DNA from: Acidobacteriaceae bacterium
GTDB lineage: Bacteria > Acidobacteriota > Terriglobia > Terriglobales > Acidobacteriaceae
Length of the DNA: 7,918 nt
Reading direction: 5' to 3'
NCBI GenBank assembly: GCA_003165855.1
Contig: PMXH01000585.1
Coordinates: forward strand, 16,001 to 23,918
Numbering within the stretch: position 1 is the first letter of the stretch; each line of letters opens with the position of its first letter. Shown here one piece after another: positions 1 through 5,831 of the stretch. Under the pieces are notes generated by a model. That model was not told the DNA's origin and did no database searches. It saw only the letters and a program-made list of their open reading frames with translations. A program made the translations under genes and the position numbers.

Positions 1-239
1 TCCAGCCCAGAGCGTGTAAACAGCTTGCTCCCGAGCCAGACTTTCATCAGGGCCTCGCGGTTGCGCCGCACACTCAGATCGCCGAAGTGCGGCACCAGCA
101 GGTTGAAGACGTTGGATTCGGTTTCATAGACGGCGAAATTGCCCGCCGACAGGATCATGTGGTAGAGGAGGGTCGTCCCCGAGCGGGGGCACCCCAGCAC
201 AAACACCGGACGCCTGCCTTTGCTCAGGGAAGAATTCAT
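1..239 (-). CDS. Sulfotransferase family protein, N-terminal part (C-terminus outside window)
   Basis: About 79 residues are visible, from an ATG at 239-237 to the window edge. After a short polar N-terminus comes a beta strand (VFVLG, residues 12-16) running into the 5'-phosphosulfate-binding loop CPRSGTTLL (residues 17-25). This is the signature of PAPS-dependent sulfotransferases, which move sulfate from PAPS to hydroxyl or amino groups. No signal peptide or membrane segment precedes the loop, so the enzyme is probably cytoplasmic. The ATG lies 25 nt after the stop of the upstream glycosyltransferase, on the same strand, so the two are probably co-transcribed. No strong Shine-Dalgarno is visible; the best is a GGA about 10 nt upstream. 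The context suggests sulfation of a glycan or its lipid carrier, but the acceptor cannot be read here. The PAPS 3'-phosphate-binding region and most acceptor contacts lie outside the window. Confidence 0.85.
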   Translation of the reverse strand, partial: MNSSLSKGRRPVFVLGCPRSGTTLLYHMILSAGNFAVYETESNVFNLLVPHFGDLSVRRNREALMKVWLGSKLFTRSGL

Positions 240-264
240 CGTTAGCCGGTCCGTCGCTTATTGA

Positions 265-1437
265 TCAAAGCGGACTACTCCTCACGCCTTTCTCCTTCAG
301 CAACGATAGGTACAAATCTTCGTAGCGGCGGCAGATTACGTCGATGTGAAAAGACGACCGCGAAAACTCCCGTGCGCGCTGCGCGCAATGGAGGCGCAGG
401 TCCCCGTTTTGCACCAGTCGTAGCAATACCTCCACGAGCCGATCTTCATTCCCCAGAGGGACCAGCATCCCAGTCTCTCCGTCCTTCACCAATTCCGGGT
501 TCCCACCTACGTTGGTCGCGACCACCGGCACACCAGCCGCCATCGACTCCAGGATCACGTTGGACAAACTCTCCGACGAGGAGATCAGCACGCTCACATC
601 CACGCTCGACAGAATAGCTGAAATATCGTGGCGCTCACCAGCGAACTTGACCCTGTCGGTAATCCCTAGCTCGGCGGCCATCGCCTCCAGTCCCGGTCGG
701 AGCGGCCCGTCGCCCACTAGCAGGAACTCCACCTCGGGCATCTCTCTCGCCATACGGGCGGCGGCACGCAGAAAAGTGGAATGGTTCTTCACCGGATCGT
801 TCATCCTCGCGATCATCCCTACGCGCACTACTCCCGGCCGGCGGGGAATCGCCGGCTCCGAGCGCTCGAACAGCCGCTCCGGCAGCCCGTTCGGAATGAT
901 TTCCAGCTGGCGCTCCGGCAGACCCGCTTTGCGCAGCCGCTCTGCCGCAGCGCGGGAGTTGCACAGCACCCGGTCACACATCCGGAATATCTGTAACTGC
1001 GTCCAGAATTGCGCTGGGGTCAGCAGGTCTCCCAATTGCCTGTGGCTTCCCAGGACTACGGCTACACCTGCCAAACGCGCCGCCGGCACCATCATCACGT
1101 TGGTATAGAAATCAAACGCGTGTGCGACTACTGATCGGTGCTGCCGCATGTAGCGCGCGATCGCCAGCCGGGCGCGATGGGACTGCATGCGGAATAAGCT
1201 CCCGCCAGGGGGGAATTCGGGAATCTCCCCCACCCGCGAAACCAGCCCTCCGATGCGCCGCAGACATGCGGGCTGTACATCGAATCGTTCTCGGCTTAAT
1301 GCCTCCACCAAGACCACGAACTGCTGTTCACTTCCTCCGACCTCGAGCGAGTTCGTCATCAGGCAGACGCCCGGTCGCGCGGGTTTCAACGCGTCCGCTG
1401 CTTTTGGATTGAAGTGATCCCGCGCAAGTTCCGGCAA
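265..1437 (-). CDS. GT4-family (GT-B fold) glycosyltransferase
   Basis: This 390-residue protein has the usual length and order of a retaining GT4 glycosyltransferase. The N-terminal acceptor domain opens with a beta strand and the glycine-rich SLEVGGSEQQ (residues 30-39), and HAFDF (106-110) carries the conserved His region. The C-terminal donor domain starts near PGVVRVGMIAR (201-211), with R211 and K217 at the phosphate-contact positions, then LLVGDGP (239-245). It ends in the nucleotide-sugar motif with E289 and E297 (E-x7-E), followed by AAGVPVVATNVGGNPE. No transmembrane segment is seen. It would transfer a hexose from a nucleotide-sugar to a growing, probably lipid-linked, glycan. The start is TTG at 1437-1435: an in-frame TAG lies directly upstream, a GGGAG sits 8 nt before it, and the first ATG (residue 27) would cut into the first beta strand. 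The sulfotransferase follows 25 nt downstream. Donor and acceptor cannot be told from sequence. Confidence 0.92.
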   Translation of the reverse strand: MPELARDHFNPKAADALKPARPGVCLMTNSLEVGGSEQQFVVLVEALSRERFDVQPACLRRIGGLVSRVGEIPEFPPGGSLFRMQSHRARLAIARYMRQHRSVVAHAFDFYTNVMMVPAARLAGVAVVLGSHRQLGDLLTPAQFWTQLQIFRMCDRVLCNSRAAAERLRKAGLPERQLEIIPNGLPERLFERSEPAIPRRPGVVRVGMIARMNDPVKNHSTFLRAAARMAREMPEVEFLLVGDGPLRPGLEAMAAELGITDRVKFAGERHDISAILSSVDVSVLISSSESLSNVILESMAAGVPVVATNVGGNPELVKDGETGMLVPLGNEDRLVEVLLRLVQNGDLRLHCAQRAREFSRSSFHIDVICRRYEDLYLSLLKEKGVRSSPL

Positions 1438-1445
1438 CTAGAGAT

Positions 1446-1450
1446 CTCCC
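1446..1450 (-). promoter_or_regulatory. Ribosome binding site supporting a TTG start
   Basis: Read on the minus strand, GGGAG stands 8 nt before the TTG at 1437. The nearest upstream in-frame codon is TAG (1440-1438), so this TTG is the longest possible start, and the good Shine-Dalgarno spacing supports it over the TTG at codon 17 or the ATG at codon 27. Confidence 0.6.
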
Positions 1451-1455
1451 GGGTG

Positions 1456-1485
1456 GGCCATGGCCAAGCAGGCCATCCGTGGCCA
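1456..1485. repeat. Cluster of four GGCCA units in the GT4 leader
   Basis: GGCCA occurs on the plus strand at 1456, 1462, 1471 and 1481. The cluster includes a perfect 10-bp palindrome GGCCATGGCC (1456-1465) and a 5-bp stem with a 5-nt loop (TGGCC 1461-1465 with GGCCA 1471-1475). Because the GGCC cores are self-complementary, several mutually exclusive hairpins can form. The cluster begins 6 bp upstream of the ribosome binding site of the minus-strand glycosyltransferase, so it would lie in that gene's 5' leader if transcription starts further out. It could be a protein-binding site, a leader structure, or chance in GC-rich DNA. Confidence 0.4.
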
Positions 1486-1506
1486 ACCCTCCGCGCAAGT
1501 TTGAAT

Positions 1507-1515
1507 TGATAGAAT
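1507..1515 (+). promoter_or_regulatory. Candidate extended -10 promoter for the ATP-grasp/PHP/NodB cassette
   Basis: TGATAGAAT matches the extended -10 pattern TG-N-TATAAT with five of six hexamer positions. No good -35 hexamer stands 16-18 bp upstream, which is tolerated by extended -10 promoters. Transcription would start near 1521-1523 and leave a leader of about 150 nt before the GTG at 1675. This is pattern matching only. Confidence 0.3.
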
Positions 1516-1674
1516 ACAGGAGGGCCGGGAACCGGCGCAGAGATTACTGCATTACCGTACAGACAGTCTCTGGTGCAGACTATCCTCCTGGGCCAACTCA
1601 ATTGCGTTTCCGCTGGGTCTAGAGCGCTGTGCCGATGCCCACATGCCCGCACTAACAGGGGGTAGCGTTACCTC

Positions 1675-2886
1675 GTGAGGATTCTGGTTCTCGACGGTGA
1701 TCAGAACCAGGCTGTCGCCTGCGTGCGGTCGCTTGCCCGGCAACGCCACACGGTCTGGGTGGGAGAATCGCGCTCCTGGTCCAAGGCCGGATGGTCTCGC
1801 TTCTGCGTCGGCACGTTTCAGTACGCATCGCCGCAATCGCACCCCGATCAGTTTCTCGATGATTTGCTCGCGGAATCTCAAAAGGAACCCGGTACGCTTG
1901 TACTTCCTATGACCGAGGCAACCACCCTCATGATCTCGGCTTACCGCGAGCGTTTTGCCGCCATCGGAGCACGGTTCGTGCTCCCCGCGCATGCCGACCT
2001 TCTTCGCGCCGTCGACAAGAGCCAAACCACGGATCTGGCCCGATCACTCGGCATGGTAGTTCCCACTACTTTGACCGCTAGCTGCAGCGAAGCAATTCCC
2101 GCCGCCGTTCGGGCTATGCGATTCCCTGTAGTTCTCAAGCCACGTAGCTCCGAGGAATCCACGGCGCAGGGCAGGATGCGCGCTACGGGGCGCCCGCGCT
2201 ACGCGCGTGATGATGCCCAGATGCAGCAGGCGTTTTCGGAACTGCGCCAGACCTGCTCATCCGTCCTGGTGCAGGAGTTCGTGGAGGGAACCGGCGCCGG
2301 ATACTTTGCGCTCATGAATCGTGGCCAGCTGCGCGCCGAATTCGCTCATCGGCGCATCCGCGATGTCCATCCTACCGGCTCTGGCAGCGCTTTACGCGAG
2401 AGCGTTCTGCCCGACCCTAAGATCCGCCATTTCAGCCTGGCTATGCTTCGCGCTCTGAACTGGCATGGCGTCGCTATGGTTGAATTTCGCCTTCGTGACG
2501 ATGGCGTCCCCGTCTTCATGGAGGTCAACGGACGCTTTTGGCACTCCTTGCCGCTGGCCTGCTCCGCAGGAGCGGATTTTCCCGCGTTGCTCGCCCGCAT
2601 GGCCGAATTCGGCGATGTCGAGCCTCCGTCACCCTACAAAATTGGCGTTCGTTGCCGCTGGCTGGTAGGTGACTTCCGCCACCTCGTCGAGGTCTGGAGG
2701 GGCCGCCCGCCCGGCTATCCGGGAGTCTTTCCCGGCCGCTGGACCACGCTGCTTGCGGAATTGACGCCCCGGCTTGGCACCTTCCACGATAATTTCATGT
2801 GGCATGATCCTCTTCCGGAACTGGGCGACTGGATCCGCTTTAGCCAGCAACTCCGGGAGCGCGGCTTCCAACGAGGGCTCGTATGA
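1675..2886 (+). CDS. ATP-grasp domain carboxylate-amine ligase-like protein
   Basis: The 403-residue product reads as a three-part ATP-grasp enzyme. The N-terminal Rossmann-like domain begins MRILVLDGD (1-9) and runs to about residue 110. The ATP-binding part includes VDKSQT with K115, the nucleotide-binding lysine segment VVLKPRSS with K155 (152-159), and VQEFVEG (199-205). The metal and ATP site near the C-terminus shows E270 (MVEF) and FMEVNGRFW with E283, N285 and R287. This family activates a carboxylate as acyl phosphate and joins it to an amine, or less often another nucleophile; the substrates here are unknown. No signal peptide or membrane segment is visible. The GTG start is the first in frame after a TAG at 1663-1665 and places beta strand 1 at the very N-terminus; AGGGGG (1657-1662) is a Shine-Dalgarno with long, 12-nt spacing. 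The stop overlaps the PHP gene by 4 bp, pointing to translational coupling with the PHP and NodB genes. Confidence 0.88.
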   Translation: MRILVLDGDQNQAVACVRSLARQRHTVWVGESRSWSKAGWSRFCVGTFQYASPQSHPDQFLDDLLAESQKEPGTLVLPMTEATTLMISAYRERFAAIGARFVLPAHADLLRAVDKSQTTDLARSLGMVVPTTLTASCSEAIPAAVRAMRFPVVLKPRSSEESTAQGRMRATGRPRYARDDAQMQQAFSELRQTCSSVLVQEFVEGTGAGYFALMNRGQLRAEFAHRRIRDVHPTGSGSALRESVLPDPKIRHFSLAMLRALNWHGVAMVEFRLRDDGVPVFMEVNGRFWHSLPLACSAGADFPALLARMAEFGDVEPPSPYKIGVRCRWLVGDFRHLVEVWRGRPPGYPGVFPGRWTTLLAELTPRLGTFHDNFMWHDPLPELGDWIRFSQQLRERGFQRGLV

Positions 2887-3680
2887 TGCTGAAAGCTGCT
2901 CTGCATGCCCACAGCACCTACTCCGACGGGGAGTTTACTCTGTCTGAGATCAAGCGGATTTTCTCCGGGCAGGGATGCTCTGTGCTCTGCATGACCGATC
3001 ATGCCGAGAGTTTCGATGAGCTCAAGCTCGCCGACTATATCCGCGAGTGCGCCGCCCTTTCGGACGAGCAGTTCAGCTTCATCTGCGGGCTCGAGTACGA
3101 GTGCGAACAGCGCATGCACATCCTGGGATATGGCGCCTCTACTCTAGCCCACACCAAGGATCCGCAAAAAGTAATCCGGCATATCGAGGAGCATGGTGGT
3201 CTCGCCGTGATTGCCCATCCCAAAGACGCCATGTTTTCCTCAATCGAGAGCTTTGACGTGCTTCCTCTGGGCATCGAGACTTGGAATTCCAAGTACGACG
3301 GCCGCTACGCCCCTCGTCCCGCGACCTTCGATTTACTCCTCCGCCTGCGCCATCGCCGCCCCGGTATGCGGGCCTTCTATGGACAGGATCTGCACTGGAG
3401 AAAACAATTCCGCGGCTTGTTCACCCAACTCGAGTGCGATTCGCGCACACGCGAGGCTGTCCTCGGAGCACTGTCGGCAGGCGCTTACTTCGGCCTGAAG
3501 GACGATCTTCGCTTGCCCTCCTCGGGCGAACTCTCTCCCGAACTCATGGCTCGCTTTGCGGCGCAGCACGCCAAATCTGACCGCATGCGCAACTTCGTCA
3601 AAGCTGGCAAAAACGTCATCGACCGCCTCGGTATCACAGTACCTGCTTCCATCAAGGCCCAGCTGCGACGTATCTTCTGA
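2883..3680 (+). CDS. PHP-domain metal-dependent phosphoesterase
   Basis: This 265-residue protein carries the complete metal-ligand set of a PHP domain: HAHSTYSDG (H8, H10, D15), MTDH (D39, H40), GLEY (E71), MHILGYG (H79), IAHPK (H112) and QDLH (D169, H171). PHP proteins hydrolyse phosphate esters with a two- or three-metal centre. The layout resembles stand-alone PHP phosphoesterases of the TrpH/YciV kind more than the CpsB/YwqE capsule tyrosine phosphatases, whose N-terminal motif differs. A basic C-terminal tail (about 225-265) has no assigned role. It is probably cytoplasmic. The ATG at 2883 overlaps the ATP-grasp stop (ATGA), with GAGGG 5 nt upstream; the second ATG, at 2886, gives 8-nt spacing and could be the true start, one residue shorter. 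The NodB gene follows after 8 nt. Its role could be to remove phosphate from a sugar-phosphate or activated intermediate, which is inference. Confidence 0.9.
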   Translation: MMLKAALHAHSTYSDGEFTLSEIKRIFSGQGCSVLCMTDHAESFDELKLADYIRECAALSDEQFSFICGLEYECEQRMHILGYGASTLAHTKDPQKVIRHIEEHGGLAVIAHPKDAMFSSIESFDVLPLGIETWNSKYDGRYAPRPATFDLLLRLRHRRPGMRAFYGQDLHWRKQFRGLFTQLECDSRTREAVLGALSAGAYFGLKDDLRLPSSGELSPELMARFAAQHAKSDRMRNFVKAGKNVIDRLGITVPASIKAQLRRIF

Positions 3681-3688
3681 GAATCCCT

Positions 3689-4492
3689 ATGCGCCCCGAC
3701 GAGACTCTCTACCTCATGTATCACGAGCTCGAGACCCCTGGCCGGCCGCTCAGCCAGAGCGAGCCGGGTTATGTGCGCTACGTCCTCACCGCACAGAAGT
3801 TCTGTGAACAGATGGATTGGTTGCAGAGGGAGGGAATCCGCGGGCTTTCTGTTTCCCAGGCTCTGACGGAAAACCATCCCCGAGGAATCGTGATCACCTT
3901 CGACGACGGTTGCGAAAGCGACCTGAGCGTCGCTGTTCCTCTGCTCCAGAAGACCGGCTTTGGTGCGACCTTCTACATCACATTGGGATTTCTAGGCCGT
4001 CCCGGCTACCTCGTCCCGAGCCAGGTGCGCGAGATGGGAAGTGCGGGGTTTGACATTGGCTGCCACTCCATGACCCATTCATACCTCGGCGATCTCGATG
4101 AAGCTGGCTTGCGTCGCGAGATCGCCGAGGCCAAGACGCAGCTTGAGGATATCCTGGGGCGTCCCGTGTACCACTTCTCGTGTCCCGGCGGCCGCTGGAG
4201 CCCGCAGGTTGCCCGGGTCGCCGAGCAAGCAGGCTACCGTAGTGTCGCCAGCAGCCGCATTGCCGTCAACCGAAGCGGCTCCGATCCGTTTCACCTCGCC
4301 CGCGTCGCGGTCATGCGTGGCATGGAGCTCACGGCATTTCAGGACTTGTGCCATGGCAGGAACCTCTGGCAACTCCAGCTCCGCGACTTCTTCCGAGTCG
4401 CAACTCGCCGCGTGCTCGGCAACACGCTCTACGACCGTCTACGCCAAAGAATCCTGGAGAGTCGTTCTCCAGCCAAGACTCCGCGAGGTTGA
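3689..4492 (+). CDS. NodB-type polysaccharide deacetylase (carbohydrate esterase 4)
   Basis: The 267-residue product contains the NodB core. Motif 1 is TFDDG (70-74), with D72 as expected general base and D73 as metal ligand. Motif 2 is HSMTH (H126, H130), the two metal histidines. Motif 3 is SCPGG (164-168), where most CE4 enzymes have R-x-P-x-G, so the arginine position is serine here. An AGYRSVASS segment (181-189) and FHLARVAV (201-208) follow. Family members remove N- or O-acetyl groups from amino-sugar polymers or precursors. No signal peptide or transmembrane helix is visible, so it may act in the cytoplasm on a precursor, and there is no DUF3473-like extension as seen in exosortase-linked deacetylases. 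The C-terminus is arginine-rich. The ATG is 8 nt past the PHP stop, with only a weak GAGA as Shine-Dalgarno, so translation is probably coupled. It is the last gene of the plus-strand cassette. Confidence 0.9.
   Translation: MRPDETLYLMYHELETPGRPLSQSEPGYVRYVLTAQKFCEQMDWLQREGIRGLSVSQALTENHPRGIVITFDDGCESDLSVAVPLLQKTGFGATFYITLGFLGRPGYLVPSQVREMGSAGFDIGCHSMTHSYLGDLDEAGLRREIAEAKTQLEDILGRPVYHFSCPGGRWSPQVARVAEQAGYRSVASSRIAVNRSGSDPFHLARVAVMRGMELTAFQDLCHGRNLWQLQLRDFFRVATRRVLGNTLYDRLRQRILESRSPAKTPRG
4444..4472 (-). terminator. Candidate terminator of the right-hand minus-strand unit, inside the 3' end of nodB
   Basis: A perfect 7-bp stem (4454-4460 with 4466-4472, 5-nt loop) is followed on the minus strand by GATTCTTTGG, a modest U-rich tail. 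Transcripts leaving the TuaH-like gene at 4611 would cross it about 140 nt later. On the plus strand no U-tract follows, and the hairpin lies within the last 14 codons of the deacetylase gene. Confidence 0.35.
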
Positions 4493-4514
4493 ACACAACC
4501 GAGTCTTGACTCGG
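4487..4514. terminator. Two overlapping hairpins at the convergent gene boundary
   Basis: GGTTG-AACA-CAACC (4487-4500) starts just before the nodB stop. CCGAGT-CTTG-ACTCGG (4499-4514), extendable to 7-bp arms around a TT centre, overlaps it by two bases, so the two structures compete. Both are symmetric and could act on either strand. The sequence after them on the plus strand is pyrimidine-rich but has no run of T, so intrinsic termination is doubtful. Confidence 0.35.
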
Positions 4515-4578
4515 ACTCCTTCATTCTCCTCGCAAATCCTCCGGGTTTCTCGCGCGCAGAGATTCTCTTCGGAAATGA

Positions 4579-4604
4579 AATGATGAACCTTGGAATGATG
4601 AACC
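4579..4604. repeat. Short direct repeat, AATGATGAACC twice
   Basis: Two identical 11-bp copies at 4579-4589 and 4594-4604 are offset by 15 bp, directly beyond the stop of the minus-strand glycosyltransferase. They lie in the 118-bp convergent spacer. No coding sequence or known element was recognised; the repeat may be a small tandem duplication. Confidence 0.6.
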
Positions 4605-4610
4605 ATGCAC

Positions 4611-5831
4611 TCAGGATCTGGCTTTGTTTCGACTCCGGCTCGCAGAACCGTTGGCCTTGCGCAATAGTTCCTCAATCGCAATCACTTTGGCGTCCCAGGA
4701 TTCAGACGCCATCTTAGCCGAACGATCCGCCGAAGGTCCCGACTCCCCCTTCTTCAGAACCGCGTCGATCTCCCGCTCATATTCTTCCGCTGTGCTCGCC
4801 AGAGCCACAAGGCCGGCATAGCGGGCCACCTCCGGAATCGGCGACGCGATCACCGGCAATCCGGCGGCAAGGTATTCGCGCAGCTTCAGCGGATTGGCAT
4901 TCACCGTCAGCTCGTTATTTACAAACGGCAGCAGGGCCACGTCAAACCCGCGCAGAAACTCGGGTAGCCGCTCGTATGGCCGATGTCCCAGCAAATGCAC
5001 ATTACTCAAGCCATCAAAAACCTTCAGATCAACATCCGAGCGTCCAATCAGCACAATTGACCAAGCTGGCCGCCGTCTAGCAAGTTCCGCCAGAAGAGCT
5101 AAATCCACCCAGTCGGCTAGCAAACCAGTGAATCCCAGAATGGGTTTTGGCAACGACTTCAGCTCCTGTGCGATTGGAGTACCGGCGCTCGTGGCCTTGC
5201 GGAAAAACTCATAATCCACCCCATGGGCCACCAGGTAGGTATTGGGGTTATATTTTTTCTTGCGCTCATACAGCCCCGCCGCTGAACACAAAACGACATC
5301 CGCTTTGCCGAGCAGTTCCAGTTCGCGCTCCGCCACTTCCGCCCCGGCATCGCTGAACGCAGAAAACTCGTCCACGCAGTGATACACGATGGTGTCTTCA
5401 CCCAAAGTTCCAACAACGTCTGCCGAGGTTGGAGCAAAGGTGTAGGTGATCGCCCGCCGGATCTGCAACTGCGCCAGGGCACGCCGAATCTGCGCTCCCA
5501 GCAACTTGCGGTTAAATCCGCGAACCGCAGCATTGCCGTGAAAAGGTATGTAGAGCGGGGTTAGAACCCAAATCCCTTCTTGCACCTGCACCAGTCCTTG
5601 GCGAAACCCCGCCAACTTCTGGAACACGCGTCGGAAGTCCTTGCTCGCCATCTGGGGCCGGCGGTTGTTGACGGAATTAACCCACAGGATTCGCCGGTTG
5701 CGAGCAAAACGCAACATCAGATGCTTCTTGCTCAGAGGATCTGCATACCAATCGTTGGCAAAGCAAATTATTCCGTCCCAATCCGCATCTTGCTCCTGAT
5801 CGTTCCCCACTACACCCATGCCTGCCGTCAC
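4611..5831 (-). CDS. TuaH-like GT-B glycosyltransferase
   Basis: This 406-residue protein resembles the TuaH-like branch of GT4 enzymes. The N-terminal domain has WDGIICFANDWYADP (18-32) and ILWVNSV (48-54). The middle has YHCVDEFSAF (150-159), an ER-rich helix, ADVVLCSA (177-184) and the hinge VAHGVDYEFF (201-210). The donor domain starts ILGFTGLLADW (231-241) and contains LIGR, the LLGHRPYERLPEFLRGFDVALLPF stretch (from 280), and NANPLKLREYLAAGLPVIAS (311-330). E319 is the second Glu of the E-x7-E motif, while the first position is Asn311. The C-terminal 15 residues are basic. It would transfer a sugar to a lipid-linked or polymer acceptor; the substrates are unknown. The GTG start overlaps the stop of the AsnB-GT4 gene (GTGA), with GGAGG only 4 nt upstream. 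ATG at 5819 (codon 5) is a possible alternative. It is last in its unit. Confidence 0.88.
   Translation of the reverse strand: MTAGMGVVGNDQEQDADWDGIICFANDWYADPLSKKHLMLRFARNRRILWVNSVNNRRPQMASKDFRRVFQKLAGFRQGLVQVQEGIWVLTPLYIPFHGNAAVRGFNRKLLGAQIRRALAQLQIRRAITYTFAPTSADVVGTLGEDTIVYHCVDEFSAFSDAGAEVAERELELLGKADVVLCSAAGLYERKKKYNPNTYLVAHGVDYEFFRKATSAGTPIAQELKSLPKPILGFTGLLADWVDLALLAELARRRPAWSIVLIGRSDVDLKVFDGLSNVHLLGHRPYERLPEFLRGFDVALLPFVNNELTVNANPLKLREYLAAGLPVIASPIPEVARYAGLVALASTAEEYEREIDAVLKKGESGPSADRSAKMASESWDAKVIAIEELLRKANGSASRSRNKARS

Larger units (their letters stand above)
1438..1674. promoter_or_regulatory. Divergent intergenic region between two glycan operons
   Basis: This 237-bp non-coding spacer separates the divergent starts of the minus-strand GT4 gene and the plus-strand ATP-grasp gene, so promoters for both are expected here. 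The stretch around 1498-1560 is visibly richer in A and T than its surroundings. A 5-bp stem with a 3-nt loop (GCCGG 1524-1528, CCGGC 1532-1536) and a short AGAC-A-GTCT palindrome (1561-1569) are present. I could not find a convincing sigma-70 promoter for the minus-strand unit. No tRNA, riboswitch or credible small protein was recognised. Confidence 0.6.

Noticed and set aside
512..1108. 198-codon open frame on the plus strand opposite the GT4 gene
   Set aside because: The translation is Ser/Arg/Thr-rich with no recognisable motif, and it lies wholly antisense to a gene with clear GT4 motifs; long shadow frames are expected in GC-rich DNA.
1517..1523. Strong Shine-Dalgarno-like ACAGGAG on the plus strand in the divergent spacer
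   Set aside because: No ATG, GTG or TTG follows at usable spacing with a frame of any length, so it is probably not a ribosome binding site.
1643..1678. 11-codon leader frame whose stop overlaps the GTG start of the ATP-grasp gene
   Set aside because: The arrangement would suit translational coupling, but there is no Shine-Dalgarno before its ATG and a frame this short arises easily by chance.
1552..2025. 157-codon minus-strand frame across the divergent spacer and the start of the ATP-grasp gene
   Set aside because: Mostly antisense to the Rossmann-like domain of the ATP-grasp gene; no motif and no neighbour relationship.
4098..4583. 161-codon plus-strand frame overlapping nodB in another phase and running into the spacer
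   Set aside because: It covers the conserved second half of nodB out of frame, has low-complexity Ser/Arg content and no ribosome binding site that I could support.
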